Of a stretch of 64,000 bases of DNA, positions 48,025-57,457 are shown piece by piece; positions within the stretch are counted from its first letter, which is position 1; the number at the start of each line of letters is the position of its first letter. The translations under genes were made by a program, and so were the position numbers. Source of the stretch: SAR86 cluster bacterium. GTDB lineage: Bacteria > Pseudomonadota > Gammaproteobacteria > Magnimaribacterales > AG-339-G14. The stretch covers positions 40,629 to 104,628 of the forward strand of contig JAOIOC010000003.1 of the NCBI GenBank assembly GCA_028140145.1, given 5' to 3'. The notes under the pieces were generated by a model. That model did no database searches, was not told the origin of the DNA, and worked only from the letters and a program-made list of their open reading frames with translations.

Positions 48025-48420
48025 ATGAGCAAGGAAATAAAAGATCAGGTTGAAGAGCTTCTCGATAACTGGATGGAGGCTTTCAATAACAAAGATATGA
48101 AGGGTTGGTCCAATACTCATAATTTTCCTCATGTAAGAATTGCAGGAGGACAAGTTTCGCTATGGGAAACAAAAGATGACTACATAAGTCATTTCAGTGA
48201 ACCTGATATGTTTAAATCCTTAGAAGCAGCTGGGTGGCATCACTCTAAATGGGTTTCTAGAGATTTTGACTTAATCTCCGAAGAAAAAGTACATGTCTCA
48301 GTTGTCTTTCAAAGATACGATAAAGAAAATAAGCCTCATAGCAAATACGAAGCTCTTTATGTTGTCACAAAGATAAATTCAAATTGGGGCGTTCAAGTTA
48401 GGTCTAGCCTTGCACCCTAG
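48025..48420 (+). CDS. SnoaL/NTF2-like protein
   Basis: A soluble protein of 131 residues from the ATG at 48025 (MSKEIKDQVEELLDNWMEAFNNKDM). The track's extra MLIVFTFD looks like read-through of leader. The helical start with WMEAFNNKD, then HNFPHVRIAGGQVSLWETKDDY, and HVSVVFQRYDKE are typical SnoaL-like features. These proteins act as small-molecule enzymes or binding proteins, and none can be specified here. It lies between MerC and two unknown genes. Confidence 0.6.
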   Translation: MSKEIKDQVEELLDNWMEAFNNKDMKGWSNTHNFPHVRIAGGQVSLWETKDDYISHFSEPDMFKSLEAAGWHHSKWVSRDFDLISEEKVHVSVVFQRYDKENKPHSKYEALYVVTKINSNWGVQVRSSLAP

Positions 48421-48449
48421 ATTAAAAAATGAAAAAGTAAGAAACACAT

Positions 48450-48842
48450 ATGGTTGATGATATTATCCTGCAAAAAAGAACTTTAAGAGTTTTGATAATT
48501 TCAGCTCTTTTAGTAACCGTCTGTTTAATTTTTTTAAACCCAGATTTAGCCTTTCCTTCCGATTCGTCTCAAATAGACTATTTTGGAGTTTTGGCAGTTT
48601 TATTTTTTCTGGTCTCTTTGGTTCTATTATTTATTTTCCATTTCTGGGGTAAGATTTTCTTCACTCTCTATGTGCTAGAGGGATTAGTAGTAAGATGGTA
48701 TGGACCTGAATATATCGAGCCTGCCGATAGTATTTTTTTATTATTTACCTATCTAGAAGGAATGATTGAAGGTGCAATTCTAGTGCTAATATTTTTAACG
48801 CCAATGAAAAACCTTTTTAAATCAGTCAAAGGATATTTATAA
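48450..48842 (+). CDS. Hypothetical four-helix membrane protein
   Basis: An unrecognised 130-residue membrane protein. Hydrophobic segments lie at about 12-32, 43-65, 68-83 and 96-117, with an acidic periplasmic-like loop (YGPEYIEPADS). It abuts the next gene exactly: its TAA is followed directly by the GTG start of the DUF-like gene, a strong sign of co-translation. No catalytic motif is visible. Confidence 0.6.
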   Translation: MVDDIILQKRTLRVLIISALLVTVCLIFLNPDLAFPSDSSQIDYFGVLAVLFFLVSLVLLFIFHFWGKIFFTLYVLEGLVVRWYGPEYIEPADSIFLLFTYLEGMIEGAILVLIFLTPMKNLFKSVKGYL

Positions 48843-49355
48843 GTGAATCAAGATTTAATTATTTTAATTGTTCAAATAGTTGCCGCGCTAGGGGTAGTCA
48901 TATCTGTTTTTTACCTTGGTATTCAAATCCATCAACAAAATAAAATTACGAAGGCTCAATTTGGGCATTCCTTAACTCAGCGCATGTATGAAAGATATTT
49001 CAATACATCTAAAGATAAGGAGTTCAGCAACTTTCTCTCAAAAGATTGGGCTGGAGAGGAATTAGACGGTGCAGATAGATGGCGAGTTGCTGTGTTCGTC
49101 AATACCGTCTTGGTGGATATTTTTGATACTTATGAAAAAGTTCAAAATGGATTTGTTGATAAATCTCACTTAGATATGCGAATGCACATGCTTAAGTTGG
49201 GAACCATGAAAGCTCCGCTGGCTAAAAGTACCTGGAAATATTGGAAAGGTACCAGATCGAAAGAATTCATAGATTGGTTTGAAAATGAGATCTACGGAGA
49301 TGAAGGATTCGACGAAGGCTTTGAAAAAGATATTATTCCTAACGTAAGAAGATAG
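48843..49355 (+). CDS. Hypothetical membrane-anchored protein
   Basis: A 170-residue protein with one N-terminal helix (about 5-26) and a mainly helical cytoplasmic domain with many aromatic residues (MYERYFNTS, KSTWKYWKG, FIDWFENEIYGDEGFDEGFE). It resembles a widespread group of marine bacterial proteins with an N-terminal anchor and no known function. The start is a GTG directly after the upstream stop. It ends one base before the convergent alkaline phosphatase gene. Confidence 0.6.
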   Translation: MNQDLIILIVQIVAALGVVISVFYLGIQIHQQNKITKAQFGHSLTQRMYERYFNTSKDKEFSNFLSKDWAGEELDGADRWRVAVFVNTVLVDIFDTYEKVQNGFVDKSHLDMRMHMLKLGTMKAPLAKSTWKYWKGTRSKEFIDWFENEIYGDEGFDEGFEKDIIPNVRR

Positions 49356-49356
49356 T

Positions 49357-50658
49357 TTAGTTACTGACGCAGGATCCAGAGTTATCTTGATAAGCGGCTT
49401 CCAGAAGGGCTTTATGCACATCTGTGTTATCTAAAGTTCCGGTGAAATTTTCGCTCCCAGGGCCCATGGCAAATATTGGGACGGGAACACCGGTATGAGA
49501 ACCTCTGCCAATTCCCGTATTGAAGGAAAATTTCACATCTAGATTTTCATACTTTCTAGGATCGTTAGGTTCTATTAATAGCCCTCCAGTCTCATGATCC
49601 GCCGTAACAATTACCAACGTATCGTCATTTTTTTTAGCGAATTCCAAAGCCCATTTAATTCCTTCTTCTAAATCAAGCATCTCTCTCATTAAATATTCAT
49701 AATCGTTTCCATGACCTGCCCAATCGATCTGCGAAGCTTCAGCCATCACAAAAAAGCCGTTACATCCGTTCTTGATAAAGTTTTTTGATCTATTAATTGT
49801 GAACTCAAGCATCTCTTTTATGGATGGTTCGGTAATATGATTTTCTGGAGTATTGGTATCTCTTAAGTGCTCATCTGCAAAAAGACCAAAGACTTGCTCG
49901 CTTCCATATCGAGCTATATCCTCAAGCTCATCCTTATGTGTTATCAGCTTTGAGTTGGCTTTAACTTTTTCAATCAAATCAATACCATCTTCACGAATGC
50001 CACCATCTTCCTCTGTCATAAAAAACTTCCTTCCTCCCCCAAGGATATTTTTTATGTTGGAATCACTCATTTGGATACTGATCTCATCAGAAAGATATCT
50101 TGAGCTTACGTGTGCAACGAAAGCAGCCGGTGTAGCGTGGGTGACTTCTGAGGTTGAAATTACAGAACTTACAAAGCCAGATTTGTCTAATATTTCAGTT
50201 ATGTTTTCAACTGGATTTCCACTAACATCAACACCTAAAGCCCTATTATTGGTTTTTATTCCTGTACTAAACGCAGTCCCTGAAGAAGCAGAATCAGTAA
50301 CAATTGCATTTGCTGAATGCGTAAGAACTTTTCCAGAATAGGGGAATTCGTCAACAGCTACTCTTGAGTTAGGGCCTCCTTGACTTAATCTCAATGCAGT
50401 AACCTGACTCATGCTCATGCCGTCTCCAATGAAGAGGATAATGTTTTTAGCCTTTTCTTTAACCTTTTTTAATTTCTTCTCAGGAACCTCTAAACCAATA
50501 TCAATTTTTTTTATATAGGCATCTTTGTCATCTAGGGTTCCAGACGGTATAGGAAAATTATTTACTATGTATTCTCTTCCTAAATGCTCCATTATCTTTG
50601 CTCCCGCAAATAACCCAATTGCTAAAGAGATAACTGCAATAATAATTCTTGTCCTCAT
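49357..50658 (-). CDS. Alkaline phosphatase (PhoA superfamily), membrane-anchored
   Basis: Periplasmic phosphomonoesterase of 433 residues with an uncleaved-looking N-terminal hydrophobic segment (3-22). Metal and nucleophile motifs are present: NIILFIGDGMSMSQ (Asp ligand), VTDSASSGTAFSTGIKTNN (the Asp-Ser nucleophile), EASQIDWAGHGND (Asp and His) and VTADHETGG (Asp-His ligands). The enzyme would release phosphate from organic esters. It overlaps the upstream isomerase-like gene by 4 bases. psiE, another phosphate-linked family, is 33 kb away, so there is no operon link. Confidence 0.92.
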   Translation of the reverse strand: MRTRIIIAVISLAIGLFAGAKIMEHLGREYIVNNFPIPSGTLDDKDAYIKKIDIGLEVPEKKLKKVKEKAKNIILFIGDGMSMSQVTALRLSQGGPNSRVAVDEFPYSGKVLTHSANAIVTDSASSGTAFSTGIKTNNRALGVDVSGNPVENITEILDKSGFVSSVISTSEVTHATPAAFVAHVSSRYLSDEISIQMSDSNIKNILGGGRKFFMTEEDGGIREDGIDLIEKVKANSKLITHKDELEDIARYGSEQVFGLFADEHLRDTNTPENHITEPSIKEMLEFTINRSKNFIKNGCNGFFVMAEASQIDWAGHGNDYEYLMREMLDLEEGIKWALEFAKKNDDTLVIVTADHETGGLLIEPNDPRKYENLDVKFSFNTGIGRGSHTGVPVPIFAMGPGSENFTGTLDNTDVHKALLEAAYQDNSGSCVSN

Positions 50659-51251
50659 AATTTTTCCTCAATAAGCTGAATCCTATCGTTTCCAAAGTAC
50701 ATGTCGGTTTCATCTATGAAAAAAGTAGGCGAACCAAAGCCTCCTCTATCCATCAATTCTTGAGTATTACTAATTAATTTTTCTTTCACTTCTTGTGTGC
50801 CAATGTATTCAAAAAAAGCATCAGGATTTACTTTTAATTTTTCAATGATACTTTGTAAAATACCATCATCGGAGATATCTTTCCCTTCTGTCCAATAAGC
50901 ATAAAAAACTGCATCTAAATAATCTTCAATTTTTCCTTTTTCAAGAAAATAAAAGGCTCCTCTCATAGCTTTAACGCTATTAACTGGGAAAATTTCTGGC
51001 ATTATAATTTTTAAGCCTCTTAACTTGGACCAATCTTCCATGTCTTTTTGTGAGTAGGCCAATTTCTCTTTAATAGGATTCTTTCTGCCCTCGTAGACAC
51101 TAGGATTAATTGTATTAAAGACTCCACCGACCAAAATTGGTTTCCATACAATCTCAAAGCTTTTCTTCTTAGATAAATCTTTGATTCCTTGAAAAGAGAG
51201 GTAAGTCCATGGGCTGCTACAATCAAGGAAATATTCTAACTTTTTATTCAT
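50655..51251 (-). CDS. 2-hydroxychromene-2-carboxylate isomerase / DsbA-like family protein
   Basis: A 198-residue thioredoxin-fold protein of the HCCA isomerase (kappa-class glutathione transferase-like) group. LEYFLDCSSPWTYLSFQGI starts the fold with a serine-rich active-site loop, WKPILVGGVFNTINPS follows, and GGFGSPTFFIDETDMYFGNDRIQLIEEKL is the typical C-terminal cis-proline region and ending. Members isomerise bicyclic aromatics with glutathione, but other naphthalene-degradation genes are absent. It is coupled to the phosphatase gene by an ATGA overlap. Confidence 0.85.
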   Translation of the reverse strand: MNKKLEYFLDCSSPWTYLSFQGIKDLSKKKSFEIVWKPILVGGVFNTINPSVYEGRKNPIKEKLAYSQKDMEDWSKLRGLKIIMPEIFPVNSVKAMRGAFYFLEKGKIEDYLDAVFYAYWTEGKDISDDGILQSIIEKLKVNPDAFFEYIGTQEVKEKLISNTQELMDRGGFGSPTFFIDETDMYFGNDRIQLIEEKL

Positions 51252-51315
51252 TCCATTCTTAATGTACCTTAGACAAAGTTAATATTAAACTTAAGAATAC
51301 TTTTTCGGAGCAAAC

Positions 51316-52098
51316 ATGAATTACAAAATCATCTTTATTTTTACAATTTGTTTTTTGACAAGCTTTCTTCATGCAGATGAATTGAAAATGGCAGTTGATA
51401 GCGATGAGAGGCTAGCAAAAAATACTGCAAGAGATGAGTTTAGAAATCCTTATGAAACGTTAAGTTTTTTTCAGTTAGAGCCAAACATGACAATTATTGA
51501 ACTTTCGCCAGGAGGTGGCTGGTACACAGAAATACTAGCAAACTTTGTTCGCGAATCTGGTTCTCTGATTGCTGCACATTGGAGCAGAGATTCAGATAGA
51601 GATTTTTTTAGAAAAATGAGACTGAACTTTGAAAAGAAAATTGAAGAAAATGATCTCTATGAAAAAGTTGAGATAGTGGACTTAAATTCAGAGCTGGCAG
51701 AGCAGAATTCTGTTGATGCCGCTCTTACATTCAGAAATTTGCATAATTGGTTGGGCCCAAATTTGGACGATATTTTTTCAAATACATTTACAGCCTTGAA
51801 GCCTGGGGGATTGTTTGGCGTGGTTGAGCACAGAGCTAAACCAGGTACTTCAATGGAAAATATGAAGAAAAGTGGCTATGTAACTGAGGAACACGCAATA
51901 AAAGTTGCTAAAAAGCACGGATTTGAGCTGGTATCAAAATCTGAAATTAATGCAAATCCTAAAGATTCAGCTAATCATCCCAGGGGAGTTTGGACTTTGC
52001 CCCCAGTTCTTAGGCTTAAGGAAAAGGATAAGGAAAAATATTTAGCAATCGGAGAGAGTGACAGGATGACTTTGTTGTTCAGAAAGCCAAAATCCTAA
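51316..52098 (+). CDS. Secreted class I SAM-dependent methyltransferase-like protein
   Basis: A 260-residue protein with a clear signal peptide (about 1-20, FIFTICFLTSFLHADE) and then a Rossmann methyltransferase domain. Motif I is IIELSPGGGWYTEILA, DVALTFRNLHNW-type motif IV appears as DAALTFRNLHNWLG, and LKPGGLFGVVEHR is motif V/VI. Export of a SAM-dependent enzyme is odd because SAM is cytoplasmic, yet a group of such proteins is known in Proteobacteria without settled function. It is monocistronic, convergent with rlmN. Confidence 0.8.
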   Translation: MNYKIIFIFTICFLTSFLHADELKMAVDSDERLAKNTARDEFRNPYETLSFFQLEPNMTIIELSPGGGWYTEILANFVRESGSLIAAHWSRDSDRDFFRKMRLNFEKKIEENDLYEKVEIVDLNSELAEQNSVDAALTFRNLHNWLGPNLDDIFSNTFTALKPGGLFGVVEHRAKPGTSMENMKKSGYVTEEHAIKVAKKHGFELVSKSEINANPKDSANHPRGVWTLPPVLRLKEKDKEKYLAIGESDRMTLLFRKPKS

Positions 52099-52138
52099 AT
52101 TTAACCAAGGCTTCCTCGATCAGCTTATAGTTTGCACT

Positions 52139-53224
52139 TCAATTCTTTTTTTGCAATCTTTCTTTCTTTCTAGTTTTGTCGTTGACTTGGCCAACCAATT
52201 GTCCACAAGCCGCCATGATATCCTCGCCCCTGGTTGTTCTGATAGTCGTTATGTAACCTTCTTTTTGAAGTATTTTTTTAAAAGTTTGAATACGCATACT
52301 TGAAGGCCTTTTATAAGATGATCCCGGGAAGGGATTAAATGGAATCAAATTAATCTTACAAGGCAGTATTTTTAACAATTTGCAAAGTTCATATGCATTC
52401 TCTATAGAATCATTCACCTTATCTATTAATATGTATTCAATTGTTGTTTTTCTACTATCGCCGCATTTCTCCACATACCTAATCACGGATTCCAAAAGTT
52501 TCTTTATGGGATATTTTTTATTAATGGGAACCAAATCATTTCTTAACTGATCGTTTGGAGCATGTAATGAAATTGTCAGCGCAGCATCCGTTACTTCAGA
52601 CAACTTATCAATTAAAGGAACTAAGCCCGAAGTGCTAAGGGTAACTTTTCTTTTTGACAGGCCATAGGCTTTATCATCCATCATCATACTCATAGCGCCG
52701 GTTACCGCTTCAAAATTTAACAGAGGTTCTCCCATTCCCATCATTACAACATTAGTCACTTTTTTATTAGCATGATCGCGCGGGACACCAAAAGAATTCT
52801 CGGCAACCCAAAGTTGGCCAATGATCTCAGATAATTCTAAGTTTCTCGAAAAGCCCTGTTTGCCGGTAGCACAAAAACTGCAATCAACCGCACATCCGAC
52901 CTGTGAAGATATACAAAGCGTTGCTCTTTTACCTTCAGGAATAAGCACCATCTCAATAAGATCACCTTCGCCGACACTTAACACCCATTTTCTTGTCCCA
53001 TCTTTGGAATCCTTTTCTAAAACTACCTTTGGCGCTGATATTTCAGCATTTTCGCTGAGTTTCTCTTGAAGTTCTTTGGAAATATTTGTCATAGCATGGA
53101 AATCAGAAATACCTTTTTGATGAATCCATTGATAAACTTGCTTAGAACGAAAGGATTTTTCTCCTAAAGAAAGGAAAAACTTTTCCAGCTCCTTCTGATT
53201 CAACCCTATTAGATTTACTTTCAT
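52139..53224 (-). CDS. rlmN: Dual-specificity 23S rRNA/tRNA (adenine-C2) methyltransferase RlmN
   Basis: Radical SAM enzyme methylating A2503 of 23S rRNA and A37 of some tRNAs. The iron-sulfur cluster motif CxxxCxxC is CAVDCSFC in [30 protein letters not shown] follows; the second catalytic cysteine is in [13 protein letters not shown]. It has 361 residues. The usual rlmN neighbours (pilF, ispG, hisS) are absent; it stands alone with a 130-base upstream gap shared with a divergent dioxygenase gene. Confidence 0.97.
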   Translation of the reverse strand: MKVNLIGLNQKELEKFFLSLGEKSFRSKQVYQWIHQKGISDFHAMTNISKELQEKLSENAEISAPKVVLEKDSKDGTRKWVLSVGEGDLIEMVLIPEGKRATLCISSQVGCAVDCSFCATGKQGFSRNLELSEIIGQLWVAENSFGVPRDHANKKVTNVVMMGMGEPLLNFEAVTGAMSMMMDDKAYGLSKRKVTLSTSGLVPLIDKLSEVTDAALTISLHAPNDQLRNDLVPINKKYPIKKLLESVIRYVEKCGDSRKTTIEYILIDKVNDSIENAYELCKLLKILPCKINLIPFNPFPGSSYKRPSSMRIQTFKKILQKEGYITTIRTTRGEDIMAACGQLVGQVNDKTRKKERLQKKN

Positions 53225-53354
53225 TTTTTAATAAGTCCTTTAAATAAAGGGCATTTTATGGGAAAAGGACATGCACCGGATACCTTTCAAATGAAAATGT
53301 AATTGTAAATTTTGCTTAAATTCCTTAACCTATTCATCTTACGGGGGTTCATTT
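53225..53354. promoter_or_regulatory. Divergent regulatory gap between rlmN and the PhyH gene
   Basis: A 130-base gap upstream of two divergent genes. It contains the small inverted repeat CCTTTAAATAAAGG (53238-53251) and, at the right end, ACGGGGG, a purine-rich Shine-Dalgarno candidate 8 bases before the GTG at 53355. No clear promoter pair was found. Confidence 0.35.
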
Positions 53355-54347
53355 GTGAATGATTTCAACATAAAAATAGAATATAAGCACGTACCAAGAT
53401 TTGACTCAGGATCTGATGAAAGCATCGATTATCTGGAGGGCGAAGGCTATGTGATTATTAAGAATGCCTTAACCGCAAATGAAGCAAGTAAAACCTTGGA
53501 TTTACTTTGGGATTATCTTGAAAATCTTGGAACAGGAATAGATAGAACAAACCCTTTGACTTGGTCAGACGATAAATGGCCAACTTGCGCTCATGGCGGC
53601 ATCATCCCAAGCTACGGAATAGGTCATTCTGAGGCTCAGTGGTTTGTAAGAGGTGTTCCCAATGTAAAAAAAGCATTTGCCAAAGTTTGGGAAACCAATG
53701 ACTTATTAACAAGTTTCGATGGAGTCTCTTTATGGAGGCCTTGGAATATTGACCCGTCTTGGAAAACTCAAAGCGGCCAAGCATGGTTTCACATTGATCA
53801 GCATCCTATATCCAAGCCTGGCAAACAATGCATTCAAGGTTTAATCAATCTTCTGCCTACTTCTAAAGAAATAGGCGGTAACGTGGTAATTCCAAAGTCG
53901 CATAATTTTTTTAAAGATATCCCAGAAGAATATAAAGAAAGAGTAGAGCGCTTGCCTTTAGATATTGATCATTTTAGATTCCCTCACGATGACCCAAAAT
54001 TATCTTCTGAGCCAGCTGTCATGGCGCATATGGAGCCTGGAGATATGCTGTTATGGGACTCAAGGACTATTCATTGCAGCAGTTCTGGTAGCTCACTTCC
54101 TGAAGGAACAAACGACCTCATAAGAGCGGCATCTTTGATTTGCATGATGCCAAAAGAATTATCCAGTAAAGAAATTTTAGAAAAGAGAATCCATGCGGCA
54201 GAAAACCTTGTTTCCACTACTAATTGGACGAACGATTTTCGAAACGCTGATGAATTTCCCATTATTCTGGAAGCTGAAAATAGAGATCAATACAAGTGGC
54301 CTAAGAAGCCTAACTTGAGCGACTATCAAAAAGAGCTGATAGCCTAA
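53355..54347 (+). CDS. Phytanoyl-CoA dioxygenase (PhyH) family protein
   Basis: A 330-residue 2-oxoglutarate/Fe(II) oxygenase. YLEGEGYVIIKNALTANEASK is the typical PhyH opening; WFHIDQHP provides the HxD iron ligands (near residue 142); DMLLWDSRTIHCSS supplies the distal His. PhyH members hydroxylate acyl-CoAs or diverse small molecules. The start is a GTG with a GGGGG Shine-Dalgarno. The acyl-CoA ligase gene begins one base after its stop, so a pathway acting on an acyl-CoA is plausible. Confidence 0.88.
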   Translation: MNDFNIKIEYKHVPRFDSGSDESIDYLEGEGYVIIKNALTANEASKTLDLLWDYLENLGTGIDRTNPLTWSDDKWPTCAHGGIIPSYGIGHSEAQWFVRGVPNVKKAFAKVWETNDLLTSFDGVSLWRPWNIDPSWKTQSGQAWFHIDQHPISKPGKQCIQGLINLLPTSKEIGGNVVIPKSHNFFKDIPEEYKERVERLPLDIDHFRFPHDDPKLSSEPAVMAHMEPGDMLLWDSRTIHCSSSGSSLPEGTNDLIRAASLICMMPKELSSKEILEKRIHAAENLVSTTNWTNDFRNADEFPIILEAENRDQYKWPKKPNLSDYQKELIA

Positions 54348-54348
54348 G

Positions 54349-55887
54349 ATGCAGACCTTGGAAGAATATATCTCCGCAGGAATGGGGATAGCTTTCCATG
54401 CAAAGATGCTCCCAACTAAAAAAGCCGTCATTAGCGAACATGGAGAAAGAACTTTTCATGAGCTTAATGCAAATTCCAACAAATACGCTAATTTTTTGCT
54501 CAAGCAAGGGCTGCGGCATGGTGATGCTGTCGCTATAGTCTGTAAAAACAGACCAGAATTTCTCGAAGCCTTATACGGACCTCTAAGGATAGGGCTTCGA
54601 ATTACGCCCATCAACTGGCATCTAACTCCTGATGAAGTGACATATATAGTAGAGAATTGTGAAGCAAAAGCAGTAGTTTGCGATTCTATTTTGCAAGAAA
54701 CCATTTCAGAGATAAAAGCAAAATTACCTGAAGTCATTATTTTATCTGCCGGCGGTAAAGCAAAAAATGCTTTGCTATACGATGATGCAATAGCTCCCGA
54801 GGATGATGCCAATATAGAAAATCCTATAGCTGGCAAATCGATGTTGTATACCTCAGGAACTACTGGCAGGCCCAAAGGAGTTTTTAGAAAAGAAAATCCT
54901 CCGCTTTCAATGACAGAAAAGCTAACTTCAGAGTCAGCTAATTTCAATCCTGAAACTGATTTCAGCATATGTCCGGGACCTGCATATCATGCCGCTCCAT
55001 TGGGGTTGAATATAAGTATTTCATTAATGGCTGGGGTTGGAGTTTATTTAATGGATAAATGGGATGCAGAAAAAATGCTTCATCTCATTGACAAATATAA
55101 ATGTACTCACACCCACATGGTTGCAACTATGTTTCACAGAATTCTTAGATTGCCAGAGGAGGTTAGAAGCTCTTATGACTTATCTTCGATGAAATGGATT
55201 TTGCATGGTGCAGCGCCCTGCCCGGTAGAAGTGAAGAGGGCAATCATCGAGTGGTTTGGTCCTATAGTCTTCGAGTACTACGCCGCCACCGAAGGAGGTG
55301 GCTGCTTTATAGATTCTAAAGAATGGTTATTAAAACCAGGAAGCGTTGGTAAGGCTAACGAAGGCGTTGAAGTAAAGATTCTTGATGAAGAAGATCAGGA
55401 AGTAAAAGAGGGGATGGAAGGAACTATCTATTTTAAAGCGCCTGAAACGGGAAGATTTGAGTATTACAAAGCAAAAGAAAAAACATCCGGAGCTTATAGA
55501 GGAGATTACTTCACTATGGGTGATATAGGTTACCGCGATTCAGATGGATACTATTTTTTAACCGGCAGAAGTGCGGATACGATCATTTCTGGAGGCACCA
55601 ATATTTATCCCCAAGAAATAGATGATGTACTTTTGGCCCACCAGAGCGTGGCCGAGGTTTGCTGCATTGGGGTACCCAATGAAGAGTGGGGAGAGGAAGT
55701 CAAGGCTGTCATCAATTTAGAATCGGGTTCAGATGAAGATGTAGTAAGAAAAGAATTAGTTAAGCTTGCCGAAGAAAAACTTTCAGGATTTAAAAAACCA
55801 AAAACATACGAATTTTGGACTGAAGAATTACCCCGCTTGCCCACAGGGAAAATTCAGAGAAATCTAGTTAAAAAAAGATTTTGGTGA
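54349..55887 (+). CDS. Acyl-CoA synthetase (AMP-binding)
   Basis: A 512-residue adenylate-forming ligase that would activate a carboxylic acid to its CoA thioester. Core motifs: MLYTSGTTGRPKGV (P-loop), FEYYAATEGG (A5), YFTMGDIGYRDSDGYYFLTGR (A7-A8) and the catalytic Lys in LPTGKIQRNLV (A10). The overall form is like FadD/medium-chain or aryl ligases; the substrate cannot be read. It is sandwiched at 1- and 3-base distances between the PhyH and cytochrome b561 genes. Confidence 0.93.
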   Translation: MQTLEEYISAGMGIAFHAKMLPTKKAVISEHGERTFHELNANSNKYANFLLKQGLRHGDAVAIVCKNRPEFLEALYGPLRIGLRITPINWHLTPDEVTYIVENCEAKAVVCDSILQETISEIKAKLPEVIILSAGGKAKNALLYDDAIAPEDDANIENPIAGKSMLYTSGTTGRPKGVFRKENPPLSMTEKLTSESANFNPETDFSICPGPAYHAAPLGLNISISLMAGVGVYLMDKWDAEKMLHLIDKYKCTHTHMVATMFHRILRLPEEVRSSYDLSSMKWILHGAAPCPVEVKRAIIEWFGPIVFEYYAATEGGGCFIDSKEWLLKPGSVGKANEGVEVKILDEEDQEVKEGMEGTIYFKAPETGRFEYYKAKEKTSGAYRGDYFTMGDIGYRDSDGYYFLTGRSADTIISGGTNIYPQEIDDVLLAHQSVAEVCCIGVPNEEWGEEVKAVINLESGSDEDVVRKELVKLAEEKLSGFKKPKTYEFWTEELPRLPTGKIQRNLVKKRFW

Positions 55888-55890
55888 AGA

Positions 55891-56448
55891 TTGAATAAAA
55901 TTTCTTTATCAAGATCAGATTATTTAATTTCTCAAAAAGTGATTCATTGGCTGATGGCATTCCTAATTATCTTAGATTTGAATATAGCTCAAAAGTTTGG
56001 TGGAGAAATGGAGCTTTGGGATAGGCTCGAATCTAGAGTTGATCACGCTACTGTGGGAATTTTAGTCACAGTATTATTTATCTTCAGGATCATTCTAAGA
56101 TATATCTACGGTGCACCGGCGCTTCCAAATTCTATGCCTAATTGGCAACAATTTTCAGCAAAAATTGGTCACTACGGTTTATATTTATTCATTACTTTGC
56201 TCATTTTTACCGGAATTGCTTCAGCTTATTTCACCTCAGACCCCATCGTTATCTTTGGATCTTTAAACCTATCTTCTGAAACAGACTCCCAAGAAGCTTT
56301 TCAATTAATTCGAGGAGTCCATGAATTTTCAACCAATGCTGTGATTTTTTTAATTTTTGTCCACATACTGGCATCCATCTATCATCACTTTATAGCTAAG
56401 GATAAAACAACTGTAAAAATGCTGAAGTTTTGGAAGCAGGTTGGCTAG
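55891..56448 (+). CDS. Cytochrome b561 family protein
   Basis: A 185-residue four-helix diheme membrane protein of the bacterial CybB type. Candidate heme histidines are in KVIHWLMAFLII, RVDHATVGIL, KIGHYGLYLFI and the last helix FVHILASIYHHF. Such proteins shuttle electrons between quinol and periplasmic or cytoplasmic partners. The start is a TTG 3 bases after the ligase gene. The stop overlaps the convergent dehydrogenase stop by 4 bases. Sharing an operon with PhyH and a ligase is unusual. Confidence 0.9.
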   Translation: MNKISLSRSDYLISQKVIHWLMAFLIILDLNIAQKFGGEMELWDRLESRVDHATVGILVTVLFIFRIILRYIYGAPALPNSMPNWQQFSAKIGHYGLYLFITLLIFTGIASAYFTSDPIVIFGSLNLSSETDSQEAFQLIRGVHEFSTNAVIFLIFVHILASIYHHFIAKDKTTVKMLKFWKQVG

Positions 56449-57419
56449 GCTTCCCAAAGATTCTTAATTGGTTGACTATCTCTTAAGTTAGAAACATTTT
56501 CTAAAAATAAATTAAATGACCTTGGCAGGGACATTAGAGAGTGCGCTGAGTCGTGCGGAGTAATAAAACAATTTTTTGCACCCCACAATTTAGATTCTTT
56601 TTCAAGAGGTTCGTTTTTAGTAGTATCGAGTGCCGCTGCTGCAATGATTCCATTGTTGAGGGCATCAGCTAGATCGTCTTCAACGATCGCACTACCTCGG
56701 CCTACGTTGATCAACATTGAAGAAGAGTTCATTTTTTTTAAAAAATTTGCATCCACGATATCTCTGGTACTTTCACTATCCGGCAAAACCATAACCAGAA
56801 AATCTGTAAGAGGTAACAGCCCCTCTAAAGCATCTATACTCAAAACTTCATCTGCATAATCGCATTCTTCAGGGTTTCTTCTTATGCCCGTAACTTTCAT
56901 ATTAAATGTCTTGCCTAGCTTGGCCACTTCTTTGCCAATTCCCCCGTAGCCAAGAATGACTAAGGTTTTATCTGTCAACTCACCGTCCCCACCATTTGGC
57001 ATCCATTCTTTTTCTTTTTGCATAATTGCATGCTCATCAATTCTTTTATTCCATCGGAGCATTTGAGCCAAGACATAATGAGACATAGGCTTTCCATAAA
57101 TACTGCTAGCATTTGCTATTACAGCTTGAGATTCTTTTAAAACAGCCTGCAAAAAAGGCGCATCCATTCCTGCATAACCGCTCTGAATAAATTTCATTTT
57201 CTTACACAAATCCAACATTGGCTCAAATAGTTCTTCGTGATCTCTAACAGCAAATAAAAATTGATAAGATAAAAAGAATGCATCACATTCTGGGACTTCT
57301 GCCCAAGATGGATTTTTAGGATTTTCGGGATTTAGTGAAAAAATCTCTATTGAAGGATCCAACGCTTTGATCTGATCTCCATAGAACTTATTGGTATCTT
57401 CTGAGATAACTACTTTCAT
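56445..57419 (-). CDS. D-2-hydroxyacid dehydrogenase family protein
   Basis: A 324-residue NAD(P)-dependent oxidoreductase. The nucleotide-binding motif is LGYGGIGKEVAKLG (about 152-165); the catalytic triad appears as Arg in INVGRGSAIVE, Glu in TTKNEPLEKES, and His in FITPHDSAHS. LNNGIIAAAALDTTKNEPL is a family signature. Members interconvert 2-oxo and 2-hydroxy acids (glyoxylate, hydroxypyruvate and others). It overlaps the convergent cytochrome b561 gene by 4 bases and is 38 bases after the photolyase-family gene on the same strand. Confidence 0.9.
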   Translation of the reverse strand: MKVVISEDTNKFYGDQIKALDPSIEIFSLNPENPKNPSWAEVPECDAFFLSYQFLFAVRDHEELFEPMLDLCKKMKFIQSGYAGMDAPFLQAVLKESQAVIANASSIYGKPMSHYVLAQMLRWNKRIDEHAIMQKEKEWMPNGGDGELTDKTLVILGYGGIGKEVAKLGKTFNMKVTGIRRNPEECDYADEVLSIDALEGLLPLTDFLVMVLPDSESTRDIVDANFLKKMNSSSMLINVGRGSAIVEDDLADALNNGIIAAAALDTTKNEPLEKESKLWGAKNCFITPHDSAHSLMSLPRSFNLFLENVSNLRDSQPIKNLWEA

Positions 57420-57457
57420 CTTTCTTAAGATTAAATTAGTTGAAGGTCGTGAACAAG

